Shown: positions 47,156 through 59,315 of the stretch, piece after piece
Layout: each line of letters begins with the position of its first letter
Numbering within the stretch: position 1 is the first letter of the stretch
Assembly: GCA_021442155.1 (NCBI GenBank)
Contig: CM038214.1
Location: forward strand, 317,657,001-317,721,000
Reading direction: 5' to 3'
From: Cymbidium sinense
Lineage: Eukaryota > Streptophyta > Magnoliopsida > Asparagales > Orchidaceae
Length of the DNA: 64,000 bases
Translations under genes and position numbers: made by a program
Notes under the pieces: model-generated
The model's input: the letters and a program-made list of their open reading frames with translations, nothing else
What the model was told of the DNA's origin: nothing
The model's database searches: none

Positions 47156-50043
47156 ATTCCATAGCTTAATAGGATTAAATCATATCGATCTAGTAGATCT
47201 AATTAGAACCATCCATTTTGATCATGGGAACTGGGCGGTGCATGATCTAATGTCATGCGAGTGAGGGAGAATGGAGTCTGTGCATCATTGCTCACTTGAT
47301 CTGAGCTTACCCGAGCTTGGATCAACTCCAAAAGGATCCTACACCTTCACGACATTGATCGGAGGGGATCCAACAGTCAAAATCACACGAGATGCAAGTT
47401 TTCTTCAAAAGCTCCAACCCATTTTTCCTAAGGATCAATTTTGGAAGCATACCTAACTGGAGCTCAAGACCGGCATCTCAAAAGATTGAGGAAGCTTCAT
47501 CTCGTGGAGATGAAGCCCTATCGAGCAACAATTGGATCAATTCCATGATGTTCGCTTAGAAGGCCATGAACCAATGATTTGGAGCTCGACTTTGATCAAG
47601 TCCCACCTCCATGCTCGAGAAGCTTGGGAGATGATTCTTACCACGAGGCCTAGGGAAAGTGCGTGTAAAGTTAATTTGAGTTTAATTGAGAAATGGGGAA
47701 GTTAGGTAAAAAATGGAAGTGTCCTTTTTTAGGATGGATGGGAATTGCATTTTTTGATCAAAGAACAAGCTTGGGAGCTTAGGGAATGGTTTTAGCATCT
47801 CGTCATGGGTAGTTAGGGCTCTTTGGAATGATTTTTGTGTGTGTTTGAGTGGAAATAAGAGGGTGTATACCCCCTTCATCTTGATGGATGGTTGGCTTTG
47901 GGGTCAAACCATCTTGGGAGTCGTGGGAGGGAGGAGGTGAGTTGGCTCGGCATGGTTTGAAGGTGTGGTGGCTTCCAAAGAAGAATCATGGGTGTCATAT
48001 GGGTTTCAAATGCTCCATTGGGAAGGTGAGGGGATTTCACCTCCCATGGTCATGACCCAACCACCCCTGGGTCATGTATGTCTGCCTAAGTGGACCATTA
48101 GAGAGTACCAAGGGCCAAGGAATGGAAATGACCACTTAAATTGGTGATTTGTCTCATGTGATGCCCTTGACCCAAGGGTAGAATGATCATTTGGCATTGA
48201 AATTGATTTGGGAAGATTTGAAATGAGCCAAAAGTGGGTTAAGTCAATTGGAGTTGATTTGGTTAGTTTGGCTCAATTTGACTCATTTAGGTCAAATTGG
48301 GTTAGGTTGTCAAGTTGACCAATTGGTCAAATTGGTCAAACCAAAGGTTGGGTCAAGTTCATATGATCATTTGGGATGTTGAGGTTCAATTGGTTTGGTT
48401 TAGCTTGGCTTAGATTTGATTTTGGCTCATTTGAATTCATTTGGGTCAAATGGGTAAAATTGACCAGTTTGACCAAATTGGCCAAATTGTCTTGGTTTGG
48501 GTTTGACCTTGAAGGTGATTGTAGGCTTTGGTTTCAATTAATTTGGATTTGGTTTTGATTTAAGCCAACTTGAACCTTTAGGTCACTTTGGTCTAGGTAG
48601 GTCAATTGGGTTCAATTGGGTCCAATCATGGCTTTGGTCAAGTTCAACCATCAATTTGGAATGAACGTGATCCATTGGTTGCAATCAATTTGGTTTTTAT
48701 TTTGATTTGACCCAATTTGGTCTTTTAGGTTAATTTGGGTCAACTTGGGTCAAGAGGGCCAATTGGGTTTGGTTTGAGTCAATTGAAGGTCAAGTCATAC
48801 TCAAATATTGATTTTGTTTTGGTATGAATCATTGCTTTCAAGGCATTTGGCTTAGGTTGCAATATGGATAGTTTGGGTTAATATGGGTTAAGGGTTTGAC
48901 TTGGTCAAATCACCAAGTTGACTTGGTTTGACCCAATTGGTGATAATTGATCAACCTAGGGTGACGAATCATGATGGGAGGTTTTGATGGACTTGGTTCA
49001 ATCCAATTTTGGTGGGATTAGAATTTGGCTCAAATAGGTCAAATTGATCACTTTAGGTCAATTGGACAAATTGGAAGTTGGTTTGATATTGAGTTTGATT
49101 TAGTTGAGTTTATATATATGGATTTGGGATTGAAATATAAATTCAATTGTAATTGGGTTGATTCAAATGGGTTTTGGTTCATTTGAACATTTCAAGTCAA
49201 AAGGGTTAAGTTGGGTTTGACTTGGGTTGATTTGGTTTGGCTTGATGATTGTAGTTTTCATTTATATTTGTGAATATGATTGAAGGTATGATTGATTCAT
49301 GAGAAAATCAATTGAATTTGGGTTTTGGAGGAATTTTGCTAAGTCCATGGAGTTGGATCATGTGGCTTAGGTTTGGATTGTGATTTGGTTTGATTTAGTT
49401 TTGATGATTTAATTGTATATTTCATTTAAATTTATGAAGATGATTGAAAATCTGATTGATTTGTGAGAAAATCAATTGAGTTTGACTTGATTTGGATTAA
49501 GATTTAGCTAAGTCCATGGGATTGGTCATATGGTTTAGGAAGGGTTTTGATTTAATTTGATTTAGTTTGATTTAGTTTTGATAATTTGAATGTACATTTG
49601 ATTTATATTTAGGAAGATGATTGAAGATATAAATTGACTATGAGAAAATCAATTGATTTTGGATTGAGTTGGATTAAGATTTGGCTAAGTCCATGGAATA
49701 GGTCATATGGCTTAGGAAGTGTTTCAAGTTTGGATTTGATCATGGTCTTCAATCATTTGGTTTTGGAATTTGTGTTTAGATTTGAATTTGAATTTCATGT
49801 TTGAATTGAACTTGAGGATTGGTTTGACAAGGTGAACATGGATTGGATTTGGGTTGTAGGGTAGGTAGATCATCTTAATCCCTAAGGAATAACCTAATCC
49901 TATGGTTAACCCTTCTAAGTCTTTAGGCTTAGGTTAAGTGTTTACCTAATTGTTAAGTGTCTTCTACGGAAGTCTTAGTGTCTAGAAGACTCCTAAGTCT
50001 TAGATGAAAAGATTGAATTCACACTCTAAAAGTGAGGTCAACA
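47156..50043 (+). mobile_element. LTR-like element nested in gypsy copy 2 (left part missing)
   Basis: Collinear with the right 3 kb of the complete element and, inverted, with 4430-2436. It contains the shared block at 47250-47370, the GGTCAA tract (48200-49100), three approximately 170-bp repeats (near 49300, 49463, 49640) and the right terminus AGTGAGGTCAACA at 50031-50043. It is followed by GGCCT (50044-50048), the same pentamer that precedes the left end at 9016-9020. The left part is replaced by telomere-like repeat at about 47156. Confidence 0.85.
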
Positions 50044-53000
50044 GGCCTTAGGCTCCATAGTGTTTCCCTTAGAGATAGATGATTGGAAGACCAAAGCCAA
50101 GTTTTATATTATAGACTTGAATACATCTTTCAATGCTTTGCTTAGGAGACCATGGATACTTGAGAACAACATAGTTCCATCCTCTACATCGTGTGAAGTT
50201 CGAGAGGAGTGGATCATCTACTATGTCAAAGGAGATCTCAAGCCATTTATAGTTCATGAGGTGAGCATATATGAGGATGCAGCTTACTACCTCCCTCAAA
50301 ATCAACAAGTTTATTTTTGCAAACTTGGCCAAAGTTTAGAAATAAAAGAAAAAGAAAAAGAAAAAAAGAAAGAGAAAAAGAAAAAGAGAAAAAAAAAGAG
50401 AAAATGCAAAGAAAATAAAAGGGAGAGGAAATAGACTTGGAGGAGGAAGTGTAGCCAGACATTAGATTCCACCCACAGTTCCTTACTCCATTCGAACATA
50501 TGAGAAGGACTACCTAACCTCTACCAGGCAGAGGAAGAGGCCAGCTCAGAGGTAGTCTTAGGGGTGGAAAACCTTTTTATTGACCACCAAATAAAAGATA
50601 TGTCCTAGCTACTCGGCGTATACCCACTATCCATATGGACTTAGAATCTAGTTCATAGGATGAGTCTTATATGGTGAGCACACCAGCCAACTCTTCTTAG
50701 TAGTAGATTCCCTTGGAGGTGAACTTGAGTCATATAACGATGAAGATTGGGCTCGAAGGCAAAGCATAAGTGTATCCAAGTCTATATGTAAAATATTTAA
50801 GCATTAGTTTAGAACCTTAGCTCTGACCCCACTTTCCTCTCAAAAGTCGAGGGCTTGAGGTAATGAAGCCCTAAGTCATCCATAGTGTGAAGACTCAGAG
50901 GTTCTTCGGGAGCATCATCCTCAAGTCAAGAAGTTGATGAAGAATTTGAGGATGATTCATATAAAGATTTAATAGAATTATCTTCTGATTAGTACTTGCC
51001 TTGTGTTCATAATTTAGCAAAGAAAGGGCTAATCACACATACTTGGTCAAAACATAGGTTAGATTACTTTGAAAAAATATGAAAGAACAAATGCAAAAGC
51101 TCAATCAAGATCGAGACTATGATTCGGTATAGTGGGTCCAATCGATGATGATGATTACTGCTTAATCATCACCAATCATTTGAAATCTAATAGGTTCTTT
51201 TCAAATCACATTAACTCATATGAAGAGCTGTGCTTAGAAACTTCAGATGATCAAGATGATTTTGAAGTCAAAGATGCACCGCCAGAGTTCAAAAAAGAGA
51301 TCAAGTCAACCATCAATGAGCTCAAAGAAATCAACTTAGGAACTGAAGAAGATCCACGCCCAACATACATCAATTCTTTGAATGTAATTGAAACTAATGA
51401 CGCTAGGCTATTGACTAAGTTTAAGGACTATGTTGCATGGAGTTATGAAGAGATGCCTGGATTGGCTCTTAATGTAGTAGTCAATAAACTAGCAATAAAG
51501 CCTACTGCTAACTCTATCAAGCAAGCTCCTAGACGCATATGATTAGATATAGAACAACAACTCATTTATGAAGTCAAGAAACTGATTGATGCTGGCTTCA
51601 TCTAGGAAGAAATATACCCTACCTGGCTAGCCAGCATTCTCCCAATTAAGAAATAGAATAGCCAAATTGACATATGCCCTGATTTTAGGGATTTAAATAA
51701 GGCATGTCCAAAAGATGAATTTTCACCAATGAGTCGTGGTGGACATGCCTCATCTATGTAGTCTTTTCTTTCATGGATGGCTCCTAGATATAACCAAATA
51801 AAGATGGCTCTAAAGATGAAAGAAACACTTCTTTAGAACTCGATCAAAATCTACTACTATAAGGTCATGCCTTTAGCCTTAAAATGTGATGCTACATACC
51901 AAAGTTATGACTCGAATCTTTGATGAACTCATTCATCATCAAGTTGAGTGCTATGTCGATGATCCCGTAGTCAAAAATAGAGAAAAGGATGACCATCTCT
52001 TTGACTTGAGAGTAGTTTTTAAATAGTTAAGATAATTCAACCTCAAAATGAACCCCGATGTGCATTCTGAGTAACCTCGTGAAAATTCTTTTTGTCCACA
52101 CCAAGGAATTAAAATTGATCCGAAAAGATTAAGGAAATTTTAGAAATGCCACCCCTAAAAGTTTAACTCAACTCATCATTCCAAGGGGTTGGCATATCTA
52201 AGATGCTTTATATCCAACCCATTGGGAAGATGTCAACCATTCTCGCCTTTGTCAAAAGGATGCCAAGTTCGATGGATGTGTGAGCATGCCTTCGAAGACA
52301 TCAAGAATTACCTGATGATGTCGCTGGTTCTAGTATCCCCTATCCCAGGAAAGCTGCTCATACTTTACACTACTGCATTAGATGACTCCCTTGGTGCTTT
52401 GTTGGCCCAAGCCAATGATGAAGAGAAGGAAAATGCACTCTACTACCTCAGCCATCATCTAATCTCTACTAAGGCTAATCATCCACTCATTGAGAAGCAT
52501 TGCCTAGCTTTAATCTTTGCATCCCAAAAATTATAGCTCTTCTTGCTTCCTCATAAGATGAACTTAATCTCTAGGATCAACCCCTACAAGATCTCATGAC
52601 ATCCGACGCTATCCATGGTTGGCATCCCATGATCATCTTTGACATTACCTTCGTACCCCTTCGTGCGGTGAAAGGTCAAGCACTAGCATATTTCTTAGCA
52701 GCACACCCACTTCTTGCTGACTCTCCATTTAGTGATGATCTCCCCGATGAATAAATCATGAACTTATGAGATACTAGCATTCACCATTGGGAGATGTACT
52801 TTGATGGCCTTCCTCTCAAAGAGAAGAACCATAATCTACTATTCTAAGAGGTAAGAATAGTTCTCTTAACTACATGATGAGATTCTCATATTATCTATCC
52901 AATCTTGCACCGTCCAAAATGAGGCTCGAGATCTTGAGTTAGCCATTACTCTAAGCATCCAGAGCATTAACATCTTTGAAGATTCTCAGCTAGTTATCAA

Positions 53001-54470
53001 CTAAATTGCTAGGTCCTATAAGGTTATAAAGTCCAAGCTCCATCACTACCATAAGTACACAATGAAATTGTTATCCCAAATCATAGAGGTTACCATTTAT
53101 GCGATTCTTTGAGGATAGAACACCATAGATATGCTTTAGCCAAACTGCCAAGGAGTTGGCATGTTCGGAGGATGACTCCATGTCAATAAAGGTCCAAAAT
53201 AGACATGTTTTATCCCTTATTGATATTAAATTCATCAAAAAATACTTTCTTGAAGGGGGAGGTTACCATTACCAAGAATGACGAGGAGTTAGATTAGAGG
53301 AAACCATTCATGGTTTACTTAAATAAAGGAAAACTACCTAAAGAGAAGTCTCAAACCCATTAGATCAAGTAGAGAGCACTTTTGATGGTGTCTTGTATGG
53401 TCTTTATCTTCGATCATATGTGGTTACATTATTTAGAAGCATGAAGCGTATGATCAAGGTACACTCGATTATGTGAGTCAACCAATGTGAAGATGAAAGC
53501 CAAGATCAAGAGACTAGAATATTGCTAGTCTTTGATGATCAAAGATTGCATGCATATGGCTAGGTGATGCCACCAATGTCAAATACATGGTGGTCCTACA
53601 CCAACCACCCAACATTCTACATCCTACATTGGCCTCATGGCTATTCGATTGTTGGGGTACCGACATAGTGGGTTCATCTTAGCTTCTACTGACTATTTTT
53701 CCAAATGGGTGTAGGCCATTCTTCTTAGAGAGGTCACAGCTCAGTGTGCTCCAGTTTTTTAGGAACCATATCGTATGTAGGTTTGGAGTGCCTCGATGAA
53801 TTATATCTAATAATGGTACTATATTTAAGAGCATCGAGATCAATAACTTTGTTGGAAACACAACATAGATTGGAGATATTCTACCATCAACAACCTGAGG
53901 GTAAATGGCTTAGCAGAAGCCCTCAACAAAGCTCTCATCCAAATACAAGAAGATAACAATAATAAGTGATAGTAGCATGAGGAAGTTGAAGCATGGGCCT
54001 ATCGCACCATATATAAAACTCCAACTCAATCAACTCCTTTCTCGTTAATGTATGAGTCTGAAGTCATTCTACCATTAAAAGTCTAACTCCCATCATTGTG
54101 GATAGCTATGCATAGCAAGATCATAATAGAGTAGAATGCCAAGTTGCGATTAGAAGAGCTTGAAAGTTTGGAGGAGAGATGCCTGCGGGCATGCCAAAAC
54201 CTCGAGTTGTACAAAGCTAAAATGATTCAAGCTCACAGTAAGTTGGTCTGTCCTAGAGCTTTCAAGTATGACAGCTTATTTTAGTTCTAAGGAGACCGAT
54301 TGTTGCATGTCATAAGATGGGAGGCAAGTTTGAACCTACTTGGGAAGGCCCTTCTGCCATAGAGAAGGCCTACCAAGGAGGATCTTATCAATTTATTAAT
54401 CATAAGGAGAGCACCAAATGCTTCTAATCAATGGTCTCTACTTAAAGAAATATTAGAAATCATATTTGAA
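50044..54470 (+). pseudogene. Ty3/gypsy pol remnant: protease-RT-RNase H-integrase (copy 2)
   Basis: Decayed pol in the canonical order of the plant Ty3/gypsy group. Protease C-terminal part/linker at 50060-50330 (FPLEIDDWKTKAKFYIIDLN, NALLRRPWILENN); a lysine/glutamate-coding purine-rich insert at 50340-50433; a linker; RT from 51132 (DAGFI near 51590, CPDFRDLNKACPKDEF near 51675, catalytic YVDD at 51952-51963); RNase H at 52320-53110 (ILYTTALDDSLGALLAQAND, YYLSHHLISTKANHPLIEKH); integrase zinc domain near 53150-53560; integrase core near 53640-53940 with GTDIVG and NGLAEALNK retained but IISNNGT in place of the usual SDNGT; C-terminal domain near 54319-54425 (GGKFEPTWEGPSAIEKAYQG). Stops and frameshifts throughout. 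It lacks gag because the upstream part of this copy is missing. Confidence 0.9.
50340..50433. repeat. Purine-rich (AAAAAG)n tract in gypsy pol
   Basis: About 90 bases of AAAGAAAAAG-type repeats coding for Lys/Glu in the open frame. It lies between the protease and RT regions; the matching region of copy 1 is deleted. Confidence 0.9.
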
Positions 54471-57000
54471 AATAATTATCATCAATGAAAATTTCTAATT
54501 CAATCTCTTCTATGTTGAAAGTATTTTTCTTGTGAATCCTCGATGTGTTTAGTAGGGTAGAGTTTTCAGCAACGCCCCATCAACACAAACACAAACCTAC
54601 ACACAAACATATAAAATAAACACATATCTTTTATCCCGGGCTACTTTGAGTTAAGATAACACCCACAATTGCACTCACTTAATATTAGCTCTTGGTCAGG
54701 CTGACATGCTACCCTCCTTGTGTGTCACCTCAGTGATCTTCTTAATTTGGAGGATGTAAGTCTATTACACTTTCCTTACTTGGCCACGCACCAACAAGTT
54801 TTATTAGTTTGGCCTTACTACATGGCCAGTAAGCTACCTCATGTTAGCTTTATTTAAGAGGATATGAGTCTCTACGCTTTCTTCTTAGATTAGCCTTCAT
54901 GCACTGATTGGGTTGAGTATATTTGAGGTTTAGGATAAGTCCCCTAGCGGCTCCTTCCCTCCTGACGGCTTCAAGTCTAGGTCCAGTCTTTCTTAGGGCT
55001 CCCCTCTTAGTAGTCTCTTTAGGTCAGATAACATTTGTCCCACTGATACAGACTATCCTGATGATCAATTTTGCTTGTAAAGTTGTAAGCCTACATGCTT
55101 TCTTTCCAGATTGATCATTGCACACCAACAGGCACCTTAGGTTTGTTGGCTCACTATGCTGATGGATACACCACTCATGCTAATGGATACACTTTAAGTT
55201 GGTTGGTTCTAGCACCTTAGGATACAACACTCATGGCAGATGTAAGTTTGCTATGCTTTTTTCTTGAGTTGGCCACCATACACCTATAGGCTTTCTTTCT
55301 ACAGCTCAAGATAACGCTCCTAGCAGCACCTCCCCTGTGGGCACTATATTTGGATCATGCCCTTTACAACCCCATTTAGACATTACCCGTGTTACTATCA
55401 GATTAGAGAGTTCCCCTTTCCTAGTAACCACCTTTGTGATTGGAGAATCCATCCTGTGGATGTGTAGATTTTCCCTTGGTCCAGTAAATCTAAGATAGGT
55501 CAAGGCTGACATAGCCCCTTCTTAGTGTGGTCATTTGTACACTAATTGGGTACATGCAAACTTATAAACAAAATATATATTCACATGTGGAATAACAGGA
55601 CACCCCTAATGATAAATTTTCCCAAGAAGGTATCCTATCTTTAGGACAGTGTTAGCAAAACTCCTTATAAAAATTACCTAACTACTCTTGAGTTGATATA
55701 AGTCCTTAGTGACATTCACTCGGTAGTCGCCCCTAAGTCGGGTTTGATTTATTGTGCTACCAACATGTCACCCCAATGGTTGTTCCCTGCTATAGAAGAT
55801 GTAAGTCTACTATGCCTTCTTTCTAGCACAACCATTGCACACCGAAAAGAAATCCCTAAGGCTAGCTAGCTCTATCCCATGACCAGTAGACTATCCCTTT
55901 GGATTTATAAATCTAAGATAGGACAGGTCTGATATATCCCCTTCTTAGTGGGTCCATCACACACCAACATGGTCTATAAATTAAGTCTATCAAATTTGAC
56001 TGAGCTCACATCCCCAGTGGATATGTCCTCAATTCAAAATTAAACTAAACCAAACAAACCATTTCAAATCACATGAAATTAAGATAAAAATAATCTTGAC
56101 TACTTTTGAGTTGACATAAGTCCCTAGCGACATTCACTCAGTAGTCACCCTAGGTCGATTTGATTTATTGTGCATCCAACAGGTCACCCAAGTGGTTGTT
56201 CCTCGCTTTGGAAGATGTAAGTCTGCTACGCCTTCTTCTTAGCACAACCATTGCACATCGAAAGGCAACCCCTTTGGTTGACTAACTCTACCCAGTAGCC
56301 GGTAGACTATCACTCTAGATTTGTAAACCTAAGGTAGGTCACGAGCCCTTCTCGCAGTCCACCGCACACCGATAGGGTCAATATATTAACTCAGATTAAA
56401 TTAAACCCAATCTGATTTTTCCAAGTGGAGTTAAATCACATCCTTCTCCCTAGTGGAGCCCCAAATCATATATAAATAAGTAAAGCAAACAAATAAAATT
56501 CAAAACCAACCTCTCAAGTGGAGCCAAATTAAATCAACTCCCCCAGTAGAGTCGAAATCAAAGAAATCCATCCAAACCCTTATCCCCAGTGATACATCCC
56601 CAAACAAATCTATGAAATCAGACTCAAATCCCAATCCCAATGGATAGCCTGAACCTGCTTTCTTAGAGGAAGGTTCATAAACACAATCCCCAGTGGACTC
56701 GAGCCCATATCTTTAGTAGATGTGCCTCCACATCAATTAAAATAAAAAATTAAAGTCAATTCGATCTTAATCCACGGTGGATTATATATTCTTATCTCCA
56801 GTGGATCTTCTTTCCACAAATCATATAATCAAATCAAATTCAAACCTTATCCTCAGCAAATTTTCTTCTTCTATGCCCTCGACATAGACCCCTCACATGT
56901 CATGTCCAATGCATGTGTGATCCCCTAGTGGATCTCCCTCCATGTCCTTGACATGGAATTCTTATCAAATTTATTTCTTCTCTTATGCACACTTTTAATA
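54471..57000 (+). repeat. Ty3/gypsy 3' noncoding/LTR-like region with two repeat motifs (copy 2)
   Basis: Downstream of integrase. The first part (54545-56370) holds at least six degenerate copies of a GATGTAAGTCTGCTATGCCT-like motif with following CATTGCACACC (near 54755, 54858, 55080, 55225, 55795, 56210). The second part (56010-56940) holds about a dozen TCCCCAGTGGA-like words at roughly 30-90-base spacing. The first part matches 850-1 in inverted orientation. No coding potential. LTR boundaries could not be fixed. Confidence 0.65.
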
Positions 57001-57049
57001 CTTCAACCAAAATCCAAATAATGTATTCGTTCAAATTACATCATCTTAA

Positions 57050-58440
57050 CATTATAATCAACATTTTATGATTTGTGATGGTGCAAGCTCAAACTAACTA
57101 TACAATATCATGTTAAACATATTATAGTGTGAATTAACACACTATATTATATTATAATATATGATGTTATATTATAATTTGCTATAATATAATATATTGT
57201 CTAACATTACACCTCATTAGAATCACTTATACGGAACAAATAACAAAATTATCTCAAAACATGAATAATGTTCATTTTGGATGTAAAATTGGTATTTTAT
57301 ATTAGAAATGGTACAAAATAGCTTAATTTTGGTGTTGCTACTTGGTGTTTACGATGAATTTGGCCAAATTCTTCCATCTCAACCTTCAAATTAATATTTT
57401 TGTGAGTTTTGGCCCAATGTATTATAACAAAAGTAAAACATATGAAAATGTACAATAACATTTAGAACACACCACCACATTCATAAATATGTGAAGTTAT
57501 ATTATTATGTATATTATATTTTAATATGCTTTCATATAATATATTATCTTACATTGCACCTTAAAATGAATCACTTTAAGCAAAAAATATTTAAAATTTG
57601 GTTGGAAAATGAACATTTATTTTGGATGCAAAATTCCATTCTTTTGATTAAATTACACACCATAACACACCCCCAATGATGTTTCCTAAAGCTTACCTTA
57701 AATTTGGCTAAATCCCATCATCTTAGCCTATAAATCAGTATTTTTATGAATTATACTAGTACAAACTCTACTACATCATACTATAACAAACTAAAATATG
57801 CTAAACAACAAGTAGTAATACACAATAGTATGCTATAATGCATGATGCTACACTATATTATGGCATCCTATATTATAATACACTATAACATAAGGGATTG
57901 CTTAAGATAAAAGGATCATAAAATTAGTCTAAATAATAAAAACTTTATATTTTAGTCGTATCACTTACATATTTTAAGTTGAAATAATATATTATGATGC
58001 CATGCTCTACCTAACATGAATTTGGCCAAATTCCACCATTTTAAAGTTTAATTCAACATTTTTATAACTAATGCTAGTGTAGGCTCAATTGCATGATTGT
58101 AAAATACCAAAAAAATTTAAAATGCACAGGACAATATATTCTGATATATGATGCTATACTATGCTACAACATATAATATTTATTTTGAACATAAAATCTT
58201 AATTTTTAGACTACAAGTGACATAGCACACCTTTGGTACTGCAACTTAATTCCCATTTCAAATTTAATAAATTTCATCATCTGATTTATTAAATCAATAT
58301 TTTTATGATTTATATTAATATAGACTATAGAGCACAATACCATAATATACTAAAACATTTCAAAACATCTTATAACATCCAAAAACACATCACTACATGG
58401 TCAAATATGTGATGCTACATTATACTATAATATATGGTAT
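57050..58440. repeat. AT-rich degenerate tandem repeat, about five units
   Basis: Units of roughly 240-350 bases. Each has a TTTGGCCAAATTCNNCCAT-like box (57357, 57703, 58021, weakly 58262), then TATTTTTATGA and a stretch of ATATTATATTATAATATA-type palindromic sequence. It lies between gypsy 3' noncoding DNA and telomere-like repeat. A small open frame at 57491-57679 is low-complexity and not conserved between units. Confidence 0.65.
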
Positions 58441-58870
58441 TATAATATGATTTAGGGTTAGGGTTTAGGGTATTTAAATCTCTAATAATCAAGGGAAAGT
58501 ATCTTGAAGACATTTTCTTTAGCTACCACAACTAAGTTAGGATTAGGTCATTCTTTGGATCTACTCCTAATGACATCTTTATTCAATTAATGGTTTAGGA
58601 AGTTTAGTATATTTATGGTTTTAGGGTTAGTTTTGGGTTTAAGGTTTAGTTTAGTGTTTGGAGTTTAGGATTTAGGGTTTAGGGTTAGGTTTAGGGTTTA
58701 GGTTTAGGTTTTGGGTTGTGGTTTAAAGTTTGGTTTAGGGTTTAGGGTTTGTGGTTTTGGGTTAGGGTTTTGGGTTTGTGGTTTAGGTTTAGTTTAGGTT
58801 TAGGTTTGTTTTTAGGTTTTAGGTTTGGGGTTTTTTGTTTAGGGTTTAGGTTTTAGGGTTTAAGGTTTTT
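58441..58870. repeat. Telomere-like block, G strand, with ~120-bp unique insert
   Basis: TTTAGGG-like repeats interrupted at about 58475-58600 by unique sequence (around GTATCTTGAAGACATTTTCT) that I do not recognise. It runs into the A-tract end of GRP tail 8. Confidence 0.75.
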
Positions 58871-59315
58871 TTAAACAGAATAAATTTCAATTTGATTTCC
58901 ATCAACCAAGTACCCCAAAGGTTTCTAAGACATAGCGACATAGATAAAACATGAGCACCCATAGCAAATCAAAACCCCAAGATAAGTAGAACTCTACTAT
59001 AAAGACATAGTTCCATAAGTAGAGATCGACCATTTTTCGCTCTCCATTAGAACCACCCTGCTTCTCAAGTAGTGGGATCTGCCATCAAATCCCCAATCTC
59101 TCCCTCCACCACCATCAAGGCTGTAACCTCCATCGCTCCTCCCACCTCCATAACCACCACTTCTACAAACACCACCTCAATATGCACCAGCACCTCCAGA
59201 TCCCCCACCACCACTACAATAATCGCCGCCTCTACCTTCACCTCCATCACCAAATCTAGACTAAGCCGTGTTGATGGTAATATTCTTGTCATCAAGGTTT
59301 GACCCATTCTTACGG
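58871..59315 (-). pseudogene. GRP 3' tail copy 8
   Basis: Minus strand from 59310: shared breakpoint (AATGGGTCAAACCTTGATGA), DDKNITINTA with ACG (Thr) in place of the common stop codon, but a stop soon after at the AQS position, then RFGDGGEGRGGDYCSGGGGS, GGAGAY and a Gly-rich tail with GGGGRDWGFDGRSHYLRS-type residues. The 3' UTR ends in an A-tract at about 58871. Confidence 0.85.
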
